Numbered from the stretch's first letter, positions 40,609 through 50,698 are shown. The stretch is DNA of 64,000 nt from Alphaproteobacteria bacterium (GCA_900768465.1 CAAGCY010000014.1:19621-83620), one strand, 5' to 3'. Made by a program: numbers and translations. Notes: generated from the sequence alone by a model not told the origin.

Positions 40609-40928
40609 GACAGTTCCTCCAGTTTTTGGATGATTGTTTCGGCGTCGCCTTCTATCAGCAGCGTTTTCGCCCTGTCCGTCGCACCCGCAATCAAGCTTAT
40701 CGCACTTTTGGCGATTTTCAGCTGTTTGGCAAGCGTTTTTATCAAAGCTTCGTTTGCTTTGCCGTCAACGGGCGGCGCGTTGACCGCGATTTTCAGCCGC
40801 TCCGAACCGTCGGGATCGGTATAAACGCCCTCGACGCCTTCGCGTTTGGCTTTGGGCGACAAGCGGACGAACAGCTTGACGCCGCTGGCGGCGGGCGCGA
40901 AAAATTTACAGCGATTGGGCAAAGACAT
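40605..40928 (-). CDS. DUF167/YggU-family protein
   Basis: A 107-residue small conserved protein. LSPKAKREGVEGV and VNAPPVDGKANEALIKTLAK are the family signature. Function unknown; often next to yggT and folD. ATG at 40928 chosen; it overlaps the yggT end by 23 bases. Confidence 0.88.
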   Translation of the reverse strand: MSLPNRCKFFAPAASGVKLFVRLSPKAKREGVEGVYTDPDGSERLKIAVNAPPVDGKANEALIKTLAKQLKIAKSAISLIAGATDRAKTLLIEGDAETIIQKLEELS

Positions 40929-41223
40929 ACAGCATCCGCGGAATAAACTGCGCCGCAAAATACAACACAAACAACGCCAGCAAAGACGATACGTCCACCA
41001 TGCCGACGGGGGAAACAAAGCGGCGGAAGAAGTTGAAATACCAGTCCGTCAAGGAATGAATCACATCCGAAATCACGCGCACGATTTTGTTGTAGGTGTT
41101 GACAATGCCGAACGCTTCCAGCCAGCTTAAAACAATCGCGGCGAAAACCACTTTGATATACAAATCGAACACAATAATCATCACGGGAATCAAAGACAGC
41201 AGGAATTGTTGCAAAACAGCCAT
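40906..41223 (-). CDS. YggT-family membrane protein
   Basis: A 105-residue protein with two YggT units: hydrophobic spans near residues 15-35 and 78-97 and SWLEAFGIVNTYNKIV, RRFVSPVG in between. The family is linked to osmotic stress and cell division. Stop touches the next gene. Confidence 0.9.
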   Translation of the reverse strand: MAVLQQFLLSLIPVMIIVFDLYIKVVFAAIVLSWLEAFGIVNTYNKIVRVISDVIHSLTDWYFNFFRRFVSPVGMVDVSSLLALFVLYFAAQFIPRMLYVFAQSL

Positions 41224-42057
41224 TTACATATTCTCCAAAGCGGTTGCCATCGCGCAAAAATCGTTGACGGAAAGTTCTTCCGCGCGGGCGGTTGACGGAA
41301 CATTCGCGGCGTCGCACAACGCTTGCGCGTCACCCAAACATTTCAAAGACGACCTTAACATTTTTCGCCGCTGATTGAAAGCGGCGGCCGTTACCTTTTC
41401 CAGCAAATCCCCGCGCGCGGGGGCGAGCGGTTTTTCCCGCGGCTTCAAATACACGATTGCGGACGTGACTTTCGGCGGCGGCGTAAAGCACGACGGCGGA
41501 ACGGTAAACAAAATTTGCGCTTCGCACAGCCATTGCGTCAATATCGACAATCTGCCGTAATCGGCTGTGCGGGGCTTGGCAACCAGCCGTTCCGCCACTT
41601 CCTTTTGAAACATCAGCGTAAAGCCCGCAAAATCCCGCGCGCGTTTCAGCCAGCCCGTCAACAGCAGCGTGCCGACGTTATACGGCAAATTCGATATGAC
41701 GACACGCGGGGCATTCCCCAACGCCGCCGCGTCAACCGTCAAAGCGTCCGTGTTCATCACGGTCATGCGGTCGGGAAAAGCGGCTTGGATTTGTTCCAAA
41801 ATCGGCATACAGCGTTCGTCTTTTTCGATGACGGTCAGCCGTTTTGCGCCGTTTTCCAAAATCGCGCGGGTCAATCCCCCCGGACCGGGACCGACTTCTA
41901 TCACCGTGCCGTTGTCAAAAGCGTCCGCATTGCGCGATTTGGCGGCGCGGACAATCTTGTCCAGCAGATTGGTATCCAAAATAAAGTTCTGCCCCAGCGT
42001 TTTTTTCGCAAACAAGCCGTTTTGGGCGATGACTTCCCTGAGAGGCGGTAAAATCAT
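41224..42057 (-). CDS. rsmA: 16S rRNA dimethyladenosine transferase RsmA (KsgA)
   Basis: A 277-residue AdoMet enzyme dimethylating A1518 and A1519 of 16S rRNA. Motifs: KTLGQNFILD, EVGPGPGGLT (about 55-64), NLPYNVGTLLL with the catalytic NLPY, and FTPPPKVTSAIV. Overlaps surA by 4 bases, the order known from proteobacteria, without pdxA in between. Confidence 0.97.
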   Translation of the reverse strand: MILPPLREVIAQNGLFAKKTLGQNFILDTNLLDKIVRAAKSRNADAFDNGTVIEVGPGPGGLTRAILENGAKRLTVIEKDERCMPILEQIQAAFPDRMTVMNTDALTVDAAALGNAPRVVISNLPYNVGTLLLTGWLKRARDFAGFTLMFQKEVAERLVAKPRTADYGRLSILTQWLCEAQILFTVPPSCFTPPPKVTSAIVYLKPREKPLAPARGDLLEKVTAAAFNQRRKMLRSSLKCLGDAQALCDAANVPSTARAEELSVNDFCAMATALENM

Positions 42058-43262
42058 TGACGAATCTCCGTTACGGCTTCGCGGCGCAGTTCGCGCATAC
42101 GGCGCGCGGCGGCGGTTTCCAGCGCCTGCGTTTCCAGTCGGGCTTTAATCGCTTCCTTGGACGGCAAAGGCGACAGCTTTTCAAACGCGCACGGCATTAA
42201 AATCAATTCCCCGCCGTCGATTTTTATCGGCGCGGTCGGATGCTGCAAAGGCGTTTTTTGAACGGCGGCGGCAATCGGCGGCGGCAGTTCGGACAGCGGC
42301 ACCGTCCCCAATCTGACGCGCGGCGTCGTGTCCAGCCGTTCGCTCAATCCCGCGAATTGATTGCAAGCCCCCTTTGTCAGCGTCAATTCGCGCAAAACCT
42401 GCGCGCGTTTTTGAAAACCGTCGGGCAAGAACAACTGCACCAAACGCACGGCATCCTGTTCTTTCATTTGTTCGGGGGAACGCACGGCGCGCAAAGCCAA
42501 AATCAAGTATGCCCCCTTGACGCGAACGGGAGAACTCAACTGTCCCGCCTGCATCAGCTCCAATTCTTCGCGCGCGGCATCGTCCAAAGCCGATTCTGCA
42601 ACCCAGCCGATAAAGCCGCCCTGCGCCGCCGAAGGAGATTGCGAAAATTTTGAAGCCAAGTCTTCAAAGTTCGCTCCGTCGCGCATTTGCATAATCAGCT
42701 GCATCGCCCGACCGTAAACGGCGCCGTCGTCTTCATCCGCCGCGACGGGCAGCCTGATTTCCGACAGCAGGTATTGCTTTTCCTTTGTTTGAGCGGTCAG
42801 CTCCGCCAATTTGGCGGCGATTTCCGCTTCCGTCGGTTCACTGCGCCGTCCCGCGGATTTGCGAATCGCGCGGACAAACAGCAAATCGCTTTCGACCTGT
42901 TCCGCCAGCACGTCGGCGGACAGCCCTTTGACTGCCATTTTCTTTTGCACCGTGTCGAAGTCCAACCCGTTTTGCTTCAGCGCTTCTTTCAAAGCCTGCC
43001 CGACCTCGGCTTTGGAAACGGTTACTTCCAGACGGGCGGCTTCCTGCCGTTTCAGCCGTTCGTCCACCATTTGATTCAGCAGCTTGTCGCGGATGTCGCG
43101 GCTTGCCGTGTCAATGCCGTTCGTAATGCTCAACAGCTTCAGCCGCTGTTCAAAATCGCGCTTGGTAATGATGTCTTCGTTGACTTGCGCCAATATCTGC
43201 GTTTGCGCGCAGACGGGAACAATCGGAAACATCATCAAAAAAAACAGCAACACCAGCCGCAC
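42054..43262 (-). CDS. surA: Periplasmic chaperone SurA
   Basis: A 402-residue protein: signal peptide (residues 1-19, ending PVCA), chaperone N-domain (VNEDIITKRDFEQRL), one clear parvulin domain near residues 165-265 (ANFEDLASKFSQSPSAAQGGFIGWV), and a weaker C-terminal part. It helps outer-membrane proteins fold, fitting its place next to lptD. Confidence 0.93.
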   Translation of the reverse strand: MRLVLLFFLMMFPIVPVCAQTQILAQVNEDIITKRDFEQRLKLLSITNGIDTASRDIRDKLLNQMVDERLKRQEAARLEVTVSKAEVGQALKEALKQNGLDFDTVQKKMAVKGLSADVLAEQVESDLLFVRAIRKSAGRRSEPTEAEIAAKLAELTAQTKEKQYLLSEIRLPVAADEDDGAVYGRAMQLIMQMRDGANFEDLASKFSQSPSAAQGGFIGWVAESALDDAAREELELMQAGQLSSPVRVKGAYLILALRAVRSPEQMKEQDAVRLVQLFLPDGFQKRAQVLRELTLTKGACNQFAGLSERLDTTPRVRLGTVPLSELPPPIAAAVQKTPLQHPTAPIKIDGGELILMPCAFEKLSPLPSKEAIKARLETQALETAAARRMRELRREAVTEIRQ

Positions 43263-43276
43263 GAAAGTACTCCCCT

Positions 43277-45367
43277 TTACAGGTTGAATATGCCAAACGG
43301 TTTGAATTCCAACCCCAATTTGAACGATACGCCGTTTTGATAGTCGCGGTCGTATGTGTATTCTTTTTCAATGCCCGTTTCTATCGCGAAACATTCGTCC
43401 TCGTAGCGCGCATATCCGCCCGTTTCCAAAACACCGCCGCCATCGGACAGATTGACGCGCTGATAGAACTTGACACTCCAGTACCGCGTCAGATGCGATG
43501 TCAAAGTATAAGTGATTTCTTCGCGCGTGTCGTAATCGGAATAAGAAGACAAACGGCTTTTCAAATACATGTACGACACGTCCGCCCTCAGCAAAGCGTT
43601 GCCGACACCCAAAGACAGACTGCTGCGGTTCAGGGCGTACGTTTTCCGGTCCATACGGAAAGCGTAGCTTAAGTTCAGGAAAGAATTCGGATACAGGGCG
43701 ATGCGTCCGACCAAATCGGACGTTCTGTCGTACAGTCCCGAATCGACGGGAAATTCTTCGCGGTTTGAAAAACGGTAGCTTTGCCCGATTAACGCCGAAA
43801 CGTGTCCGCCGTTTTTGCCGTACGCGCTCCACTGTATACCGTAATTGACGCGCGATCCCGCTTCGTAGCGATCGTACCCGACAAAGCGTTTTTCGCTGAA
43901 CAGGTTTGTGTCGTCAAAGTCCAAATCGTTGCTGTCTTCGTTCGGAATTTTATCCGACGGCTGCGTGTTCGGCGCGACAACGCCCATCACTACGGGTTCC
44001 AGAATTTGCGTTACGCGTTCGCCGACGCTGACGAACGGATACGACACTTTCAACGACGCTTGCGGATGAAAAGACGCGACCTCCCCGTCAAACGTCCGCC
44101 GTCTGCCGTCCTTGACATAAGTGTAATCCTTTACTTTGTACCCGTTGACCAAAGCCGTCGCGTCAAAGCTGTATGCCGCGCCCCAGTCGGCGATTCCCGG
44201 CAAATGGTATCCGCCTTCCAGCGACAAGCGCGAACTGTCGTCGCCGATTTTGCGGGTCAAAACGGCGGAAGACGCGCCGACGCTCCAGTACCCGCCGAAA
44301 TCCGCGTCCGTGTTTTGAGCAAACGTCATTAACGGAAAAGCCCGCGGCACGGTGTCGTCGTTGACGTTTGCGCGCATATTGCGGTAGTACGCTCCGCCCG
44401 CGTAAAAATAAACATCCGAAGTCAGCGCTTCGAATCCGGCATCCGACGTCAGCCACGGCGCATAGTCGTCGCGCAAATCGTAACGGCGCAGATACGTGTC
44501 ATCGGACGCGTAGTCGATATTGGTCTTAAAGCGCCAAACATCGGAAATATCCCAGTTCAAAAAACCTTCAAAGCTGTAACGGTCGTCGATAAACGAACCT
44601 TTTAATTCGGTCGATCCCTGCGAAAAATTGTGACGGATTTGACCCGACATCAAAACGCCGTTCGCAGCCAGCCACGGAGAAAGCGTCACATCCGTGTACG
44701 GGCTGATTTCCTGATAGTACGGCACAATCACCCCAAACCCCATGGCGCGGTTGGATTTAATGGACGGCATCAGCAGTCCCGAACACCGCTTGACCGTCGG
44801 ATCGGGATAAGTGAAATACGGCACATACATCAACGGCACGTCTTTGACGGTCATGATGGCATTGTACGCCGTCATGTCGTGCTTTTCACGGTCGTGAGTC
44901 ATTTTGTCGGCTTTGATTTCCCAAAAACGGCTACCGTCTTTGCAAAAATCGCACGACGAATACGCGACGTCCTCAAACTGGGTAAAATTGCCGCGGATAT
45001 GCTGAGCCTCCTTTGCCGTCAAAACGGATTTGTCGGACAGCGTGTAGCGGATTTTTGAAACCAGCCCTTCCTTCATTTCGCCCGACAATCTGGTGTAGTT
45101 CGCCTGCATCAGCCCGCCGTCGGGCGTGTATATTTCAACGTTTCCCGACGCGATGACGGTGTCGTCCGTCGGACTGTAGCTGACATTGTCGGCTTTCAGC
45201 GTGGATTTTCCCTGCGTAAACATAACGTTTCCGCGCGCGACAATCAAATTCAGTTCACGGTTGTACGTCAAATCGTCCGCGGAAAAACCGACGGGCTTTT
45301 CCGTATCAATCGCCCGCGCCGCGCCCGAAATCAGCAAAAACGACAAAACCAGAAACGCCCGTTTCAT
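43277..45367 (-). CDS. lptD: LPS-assembly protein LptD
   Basis: A 696-residue outer-membrane barrel with signal peptide (1-19, SGAARA), an OstA N-domain (KPVGFSADDLTYNRELNLIVARG) and a long barrel. Cysteines at SSCDFC and RCSGLL are available for disulfides. It inserts LPS in the outer leaflet. Coupled with lptF upstream by a 4-base overlap. Confidence 0.95.
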   Translation of the reverse strand: MKRAFLVLSFLLISGAARAIDTEKPVGFSADDLTYNRELNLIVARGNVMFTQGKSTLKADNVSYSPTDDTVIASGNVEIYTPDGGLMQANYTRLSGEMKEGLVSKIRYTLSDKSVLTAKEAQHIRGNFTQFEDVAYSSCDFCKDGSRFWEIKADKMTHDREKHDMTAYNAIMTVKDVPLMYVPYFTYPDPTVKRCSGLLMPSIKSNRAMGFGVIVPYYQEISPYTDVTLSPWLAANGVLMSGQIRHNFSQGSTELKGSFIDDRYSFEGFLNWDISDVWRFKTNIDYASDDTYLRRYDLRDDYAPWLTSDAGFEALTSDVYFYAGGAYYRNMRANVNDDTVPRAFPLMTFAQNTDADFGGYWSVGASSAVLTRKIGDDSSRLSLEGGYHLPGIADWGAAYSFDATALVNGYKVKDYTYVKDGRRRTFDGEVASFHPQASLKVSYPFVSVGERVTQILEPVVMGVVAPNTQPSDKIPNEDSNDLDFDDTNLFSEKRFVGYDRYEAGSRVNYGIQWSAYGKNGGHVSALIGQSYRFSNREEFPVDSGLYDRTSDLVGRIALYPNSFLNLSYAFRMDRKTYALNRSSLSLGVGNALLRADVSYMYLKSRLSSYSDYDTREEITYTLTSHLTRYWSVKFYQRVNLSDGGGVLETGGYARYEDECFAIETGIEKEYTYDRDYQNGVSFKLGLEFKPFGIFNL

Positions 45368-46530
45368 TTTTTCGAATGTTTCCTTTTTTTGTCGTGCAGA
45401 CGGTTCGCCGCCTGCTTTACCGAAGCGATTTTTTTACGCAATCCGTCGAAATTGAACGTTCCCGCTTTTTTCAAAATATAAGGGCAAACCGCAATCGGTC
45501 CCGCCGAAAACAAAAACAGCATGGGAACAAAGCGCACATCGCGTCCCGCCATATTTTCCGCCATCAACCCGCCGACTTGAACAGCCGCCATAATCAAAAC
45601 GGTCATCACCACGCGGCGGTTGTTGCCGCGGCGGTTGAACGTACCCGTCAAAAGCCCCGCCGCCGCAATCAGCATAAACGTCAAATTGTAAAACGGCTGA
45701 GACAGCCGTTTGTACGCTTCCAGCCGATAACGGCGATACGTTCTGTCGTCCAGCGTGTCTTTGGGCGCAAACAGCTCTTTCATCGAAGCCTCGCCCTGTT
45801 TTTTGGAACGTGCGCCTTTGCTTTCGGACGACAGAAAATCCATATTGTAAGAATCGAAATACAAAATCGAAAAACGTCCCGATTTGGCAACAACTTCCTG
45901 ACGCGAGCCGTTAATCATCGAAATTTTGGGGACGCCTTCGTGATAAGAAATCGTCCCTTTTTCAGCCAGCAGGGTAACTTCGCTTTTCGGGGAATGAGCG
46001 TCGTGCAGAATAATTCCGTCCAGCGACCCGTCGGCGTTTTTGTTGCCGATGTAGACGGTAATGCCTTTGGCGACTTCGTTGAATTCGCCTTCCTGCAGCA
46101 GCAGATGGGAAACGTCATGCTGGATTTTCCAGCGCAAAGCACGGAAGTCCGCCGTGGAAGCGGGAACCAGAATTATCGAGATGTAAAATCCGATAAGCGT
46201 AAATACCGCTCCGACGACAATCGAGGGCTTAGCCAGCTGCATGGGGCTCATCCCCGCGGCGCGCAGGACAATCAGTTCGCGGTCGGCAATCATGCGGTTG
46301 TAAGTGAACAGCGCGACGGCGAACAGCGCAATGGGCGAAATAATCGACAAATAGCTGGGAACCAGCGTCAGCGTCAAGCGCACGAACAGCCCGATTGAAA
46401 CCTTGGAATTCAGCAGGATTTCAAACAAGCGCAGCGATTGCGACAGCCAAACAATCATCAGCAGTCCCGACGTAATCAGGACAAAGCCGAACAGCATTTG
46501 CTTCAAAATGTATTTCGTTATAATTGTCAT
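45364..46530 (-). CDS. lptF: LPS export permease LptF
   Basis: A 388-residue LptF/LptG-family permease with six membrane spans, three in the first 115 residues and three after residue 285, separated by a periplasmic domain. ELIVLRAAGMSPMQL is the coupling helix. The LptF-like first helix (TKYILKQMLFGFVLITSGLLM) favours LptF over LptG. No second permease gene is next to it. ATG 46530 chosen over 46569 because the family starts right at ITKYIL. Confidence 0.88.
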   Translation of the reverse strand: MTIITKYILKQMLFGFVLITSGLLMIVWLSQSLRLFEILLNSKVSIGLFVRLTLTLVPSYLSIISPIALFAVALFTYNRMIADRELIVLRAAGMSPMQLAKPSIVVGAVFTLIGFYISIILVPASTADFRALRWKIQHDVSHLLLQEGEFNEVAKGITVYIGNKNADGSLDGIILHDAHSPKSEVTLLAEKGTISYHEGVPKISMINGSRQEVVAKSGRFSILYFDSYNMDFLSSESKGARSKKQGEASMKELFAPKDTLDDRTYRRYRLEAYKRLSQPFYNLTFMLIAAAGLLTGTFNRRGNNRRVVMTVLIMAAVQVGGLMAENMAGRDVRFVPMLFLFSAGPIAVCPYILKKAGTFNFDGLRKKIASVKQAANRLHDKKRKHSKK

Positions 46531-46565
46531 AGGCGGGATTATAGCGGGTCGAAAGCCTTTCGTCT

Positions 46566-47492
46566 TCATTTTTTTAAGATTTCCGACAAAAAGTTTTCAT
46601 CCGTCAGCGGATGGCTTTTTTCAACCGTTTTTTTCAATCGGTCGTCCAAAATATGAGTATAGATTTGCGTGGTTGAAATGTCGCTGTGTCCCAGCATTTG
46701 CTGAACGGAACGCAAATCCGCGTCATGAGCGATTAAATGCGACGCGAACGAATGGCGCAAAACGTGCGGAGACACGCGCGACGGCAGAATTCCCGCCGTC
46801 AAAGCCAGCTGTTTCAGTTCCCGATAAAACGCGAAACGGGTCAGATGTCCTTCTTTGTTCGGCGCGGGAAACAGCCATTTCGACGGTCGCCCGTTGGGCA
46901 AATAAAGCTCGCGCGCGCTCAGCCAATCCCTGATTGCGCGCTTGGCGATTTCCGTCAGCGGAACGATTCTGTCCTTGCCGCCCTTTCCGCGAACGGTTAT
47001 GACGTTTTCTTTTACATTGGCGACGCTCAGCGGCAAAGCGACCAGTTCCGACACGCGCAATCCCGAATCGTACGCGATTTCCGTCAGCGCGCGCATCCGC
47101 GCCTGTTGACAATCGGGCAGCTTTTTGACGGCGTCAATCAAGCGCGCGACCTCGTTTTCGGACAGATATTTGGGCAAAGGCCGTCCCGATTTCGGGGAAT
47201 CCAGCGCTTCGGTCGGATTGTCTTGGCGGATTTTTTCGGTGTACAGGAACTTGTAAAATTCACGCAAAGCGGACAATCGGCGGCTTTGCGTCCGAACAGC
47301 CAGACCGTTTTCCGTCAGATTCGCCAGATACGCCCGAAAATCGGCGATTTGAGCATTTTCGAACGAACGGTTCCGCGCCGTCAAAAAATTTTCGAAATCC
47401 CGCAAATCGCGCGTATACGCCAGCACGGTGTTGTTCGCCGCGCCGCGTTCCGCCCGAACCATTTCCAAAAACGATTCGATTAAACCGTTCAC
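46566..47492 (-). CDS. xerD: Tyrosine recombinase XerD
   Basis: A 308-residue recombinase for dif resolution. Catalytic residues: Arg146 (SGLRVSEL), Lys173 (GKGGKDR), His243 and Arg246 (HVLRHSF), His269 (LGHS), Tyr278 (TQIYTH). XerD is favoured over XerC by place next to aroK in alphaproteobacteria. Overlaps the periplasmic protein gene by 4 bases. Confidence 0.92.
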   Translation of the reverse strand: MNGLIESFLEMVRAERGAANNTVLAYTRDLRDFENFLTARNRSFENAQIADFRAYLANLTENGLAVRTQSRRLSALREFYKFLYTEKIRQDNPTEALDSPKSGRPLPKYLSENEVARLIDAVKKLPDCQQARMRALTEIAYDSGLRVSELVALPLSVANVKENVITVRGKGGKDRIVPLTEIAKRAIRDWLSARELYLPNGRPSKWLFPAPNKEGHLTRFAFYRELKQLALTAGILPSRVSPHVLRHSFASHLIAHDADLRSVQQMLGHSDISTTQIYTHILDDRLKKTVEKSHPLTDENFLSEILKK

Positions 47493-48901
47493 GGCAGGAC
47501 GTCCGTTTCGACGGCGATTCGCAAAGCCTCTTTTTCAAAGCCTTCTTTTTTCAGCGCGCCCAATCCCCGCAACAGCCCGTCCGGACGATCGTTCATCGCC
47601 GCCAGTATTTGAAGCAGCCGTTCGGCGGACCCGCCCTGCGTTTTCACGGCTTCGGGCAAAGCGCGCGTCGACAGATGCCAGTTTTCCTCATAAGACATCA
47701 AATCCAGCGCCAGAAAAACCGCCATCATGGCATCCAATTTTTCGGCGGGTTCGTCGTGTCGAATCATCTGCTCCATGCGAAACAGGAAAAAGCGGTCTTT
47801 TTTCGGACGCAGTTCGGCGTACGCCCAGCCGTTTTCGACGGTATCCGAATCGGGGAACAAAGCTTCCGCCTTGTCCAGCCAAAAAACGGCTTTTTCCGGC
47901 ATGTCCGCCGCCATAAACCCTTTGATGCGCCAAGCGGAATCCGCCAGATTTTCCATATCGGGCGTTTCCGCGCCCCATTTGTCCCGCATCGCCAAAGAAA
48001 ACGCCGTCGAAACACCGCGCCGTTTCGCATTTTCGAAATCGGTTTTCAAATCTCCCGTCAATATGCCCGATTCGTCGTACAACACCCTTAAAGCGTCGGG
48101 CGAAAACAGCCCTTTTTCCGTCAGCTTTTCGGCAACGGGCACCTTTTTTTCCGCCGGAACGCCGACGGTTTCGACCAACGCTTTTTGCAGCCACAACGGA
48201 CTTTCCGCCGAAACGGAGGGCGAAAAATCAATTCCCGCCAGCCGCGCGACGGCGATATTCAGCGGCGTTGCTTTATCGGGAACCTGCGCAAACGGCGACC
48301 GCGCCAAAAAAGCCTCCGCCGCGTTCAAAACAAAAGCGTCGTGCGTTTGTTCCCTCAAAATGTCTGCCAATCGGAACGCTTCGTCTTCGTTGCCGTTCAA
48401 AGCTTCGCATATCAGGCGGATTTTTTCCGTGTTTTCGGCGGGATACGCGCACGCCCTTTGAAAATCGGTCAGCAGCAGCGCGTTGACGATGATTTCGTTT
48501 TGCCTTGCCGTTCTGGCGTTTTGCGGGATTTTTTCGCCCAGCTGCACAACTTCGCCGAACAATCCCCAATCGAACAGCTTGCCCATACGCACGGTCAGCC
48601 ATTCGTTCGGCGGTGTAAACGCGGGGGGCAGAGCCGTTGAAAGCAGGATGTCTTTTTGCAGATCCGTCGCCGTCGGGGAAACGGGCTTCATTTCCTTTAT
48701 CAGCCGCTTTGCGGTCGAAAAATCGGTGTTGAGCCACATCGTCTTGTCCCGCGGAACGGTCAAGCCGTACGCATCGGACGAGATTTTCGCCAGATCCGCC
48801 GTTTTAACGACGGGGACGTCCGCACGGGCGGGCAGAATCGCCGCCAGCCAAAACAGAAAACTACTTCTGAAGCCGCGCATAGGGAATGTCTTTTTCAACA
48901 T
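47489..48901 (-). CDS. Exported alpha-helical repeat protein, unknown
   Basis: A 470-residue protein with signal peptide (about residues 1-27, FWLAAILPARA) and helical hairpin-type repeats. I do not recognise the family. An ATG at 48880 would also give a fair signal peptide. It overlaps the small membrane gene by about 40 bases and xerD by 4, so the three may be cotranscribed. Large periplasmic helical proteins before xerD occur in alphaproteobacteria; role unknown. Confidence 0.75.
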   Translation of the reverse strand: MLKKTFPMRGFRSSFLFWLAAILPARADVPVVKTADLAKISSDAYGLTVPRDKTMWLNTDFSTAKRLIKEMKPVSPTATDLQKDILLSTALPPAFTPPNEWLTVRMGKLFDWGLFGEVVQLGEKIPQNARTARQNEIIVNALLLTDFQRACAYPAENTEKIRLICEALNGNEDEAFRLADILREQTHDAFVLNAAEAFLARSPFAQVPDKATPLNIAVARLAGIDFSPSVSAESPLWLQKALVETVGVPAEKKVPVAEKLTEKGLFSPDALRVLYDESGILTGDLKTDFENAKRRGVSTAFSLAMRDKWGAETPDMENLADSAWRIKGFMAADMPEKAVFWLDKAEALFPDSDTVENGWAYAELRPKKDRFFLFRMEQMIRHDEPAEKLDAMMAVFLALDLMSYEENWHLSTRALPEAVKTQGGSAERLLQILAAMNDRPDGLLRGLGALKKEGFEKEALRIAVETDVLP

Positions 48902-49001
48902 CGGTTTGCGGCACCTGATAATCGTACAAAGCGATAAACAGCCCGAATCCCGCCACGGCAAGGATAATCGGGTAAATGTACCAACGGGATTTGCGACGCA
49001 T
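48861..49001 (-). CDS. Small single-pass membrane protein, 46 residues
   Basis: Starts MRRKSRWYIYPIILAV, one membrane span (residues 8-25), short periplasmic tail ending DIPYARLQK. GAAAGGTG precedes the ATG. It overlaps the start of the exported helical protein. Probably an inner-membrane partner; unknown. Confidence 0.65.
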   Translation of the reverse strand: MRRKSRWYIYPIILAVAGFGLFIALYDYQVPQTDVEKDIPYARLQK

Positions 49002-49092
49002 AAAAACACCTTTCAGTTAAAACGGTATTGAAAGTTTTATTATTATGTCATAATCAAGTTAAAAGAAAGTTAGAAATGAAACAGGAGCCGCC

Positions 49093-49650
49093 GTGACCCA
49101 CGCGAACACGATTTTGCATTTCCCCTATCCGCTGACCAAGACGCTGTTGCTGGTCGGAATGCCGGGTGCGGGAAAAACCAGCATCGGCAGTCGGCTGGCG
49201 CGGATTTACGGTATGCCGTTCGTTGACGGCGATGTCGAGGTGGAAAAGGCGGGCGGCAGTTCCTGCGCCGATTTGTTCGCCCGTTTCGGCGAAGCGGAAT
49301 TCCGCCGCGGGGAAGAACGCGTCATGGAGCGTCTGCTGAACGGGAAACGGTGTATTCTGTCGGCGGGCGGCGGGGCTTTTTTGTCGGAAAAGACGCGCGA
49401 AATTGCGAAACAAAGGGCAATCACTTTGTTTTTGGATGCGGATATTGCGGTCATCGTCCGCAACACGGCGGGACGCACGCACCGTCCTTTGCTGAACACC
49501 GAAAATCCGCAGCAGGTCATTGAAGAATTGATGAAAAAGCGGCGACCGATTTACGAAACGGCGGACATCATTCTGAAGTACAACACGGAAACTTTGGGGC
49601 AAGTGCTGCGGCGTGTCGTCGCGACGGTGAACAATTATGCAAGACGTTAA
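49093..49650 (+). CDS. aroK: Shikimate kinase
   Basis: A 185-residue kinase phosphorylating shikimate. P-loop GMPGAGKTSIG near residues 22-32, DGDVEVEK (shikimate contact Asp), FRRGEERV, SAGGGAF. GTG start at 49093 with AGGAG five bases before. Overlaps aroB by 14 bases. Confidence 0.95.
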   Translation: MTHANTILHFPYPLTKTLLLVGMPGAGKTSIGSRLARIYGMPFVDGDVEVEKAGGSSCADLFARFGEAEFRRGEERVMERLLNGKRCILSAGGGAFLSEKTREIAKQRAITLFLDADIAVIVRNTAGRTHRPLLNTENPQQVIEELMKKRRPIYETADIILKYNTETLGQVLRRVVATVNNYARR

Positions 49651-50698
49651 AACCATCACAATCGATTTGAAAGAACGCGCGTACCCCGTTTTCATCGGCA
49701 AAGGATTGCTGAAAAACGTTGACAGTCTGCTGAAACCGTATCTGCGCGGCAAAGCGTTCATCGTTTCCGACGAAAACGTCGCGCCTTTGTATCTGGAGCG
49801 CGTCGCCGCCGCTTTGGATGCCGAAACGATAGTCATTCCCGCGGGCGAACCGTCCAAATGCTGGCAAACCGTCCAAGCCGTAACGGATGCCGTTTTGGAC
49901 AAAGGGTGCGACCGGCGGTCGGCTTTGATTTCTTTGGGCGGCGGAGTTGTCGGCGACATCACGGGATTTTGCGCGTCGATTTTGGAACGCGGCGTTGATT
50001 TCATCCAAATACCGACGACGCTTTTGGCGCAAACGGACAGTTCGGTCGGCGGAAAAACCGCGATTGACACAAAGGCGGGCAAGAATTTAATCGGGACTTT
50101 TCACCAGCCGAAAGCGGTCGTCATTGATACGGACACGTTACAGACTTTGCCCCGCCGGCAAATCCTTGCGGGTTATGCGGAAGTCGCGAAATACGGTCTG
50201 ATAAAGCGTGCGGATTTCTGGGAATGGCTGGAACAAAACGGTGAAAAAGTCGCCGCCTTGGACGACGCGGCAATCGCTTATGCCGTCGAACAAAGCGTTT
50301 TGACGAAAGCGCAAGTCGTCATTGCCGATGAACGCGAAGAATCGGGCGAACGGGCTTTGCTGAACTTGGGACACACGTTCGGACACGCTTTTGAAGCGGC
50401 GTCACACATGGCGATTCTGCACGGCGAAGGGGTCGCCGCGGGATGCGTTTACGCGGCAAAGCTGTCCGAAAAACTGGGATTGAGCGCGCTTGCCCCGCGA
50501 ATTGAAGCGCATTTCCGAAAAATCGGTTTGCCCGTCAAAGTCGACGGATATCCGACGGCGGATTTGATTGCTTGGATGCGCAAAGACAAGAAAGCTTTGT
50601 CGAACCGCCTGAACTTTGTTTTATTGAACGCCGTCGGGCGGGCTTGCGTCGTCAAAGACGTTGACGAATCAGCCGTCGCGGCGGTATTGGAGGAATAA
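49637..50698 (+). CDS. aroB: 3-dehydroquinate synthase
   Basis: A 353-residue NAD-dependent enzyme of the shikimate pathway. GGGVVGDITGF, IPTTLLAQTDSSVGGKT and NLGHTFGHAFEA carry NAD and zinc ligands. Complete. Follows aroK as in most alphaproteobacteria. Confidence 0.97.
   Translation: MQDVKTITIDLKERAYPVFIGKGLLKNVDSLLKPYLRGKAFIVSDENVAPLYLERVAAALDAETIVIPAGEPSKCWQTVQAVTDAVLDKGCDRRSALISLGGGVVGDITGFCASILERGVDFIQIPTTLLAQTDSSVGGKTAIDTKAGKNLIGTFHQPKAVVIDTDTLQTLPRRQILAGYAEVAKYGLIKRADFWEWLEQNGEKVAALDDAAIAYAVEQSVLTKAQVVIADEREESGERALLNLGHTFGHAFEAASHMAILHGEGVAAGCVYAAKLSEKLGLSALAPRIEAHFRKIGLPVKVDGYPTADLIAWMRKDKKALSNRLNFVLLNAVGRACVVKDVDESAVAAVLEE

Noticed and set aside
46566..47492. Tyrosine recombinase as the integrase of the prophage
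   Set aside because: It lies 9 kb outside the prophage, has the XerD catalytic set and host gene order; the prophage uses the DDE transposase.
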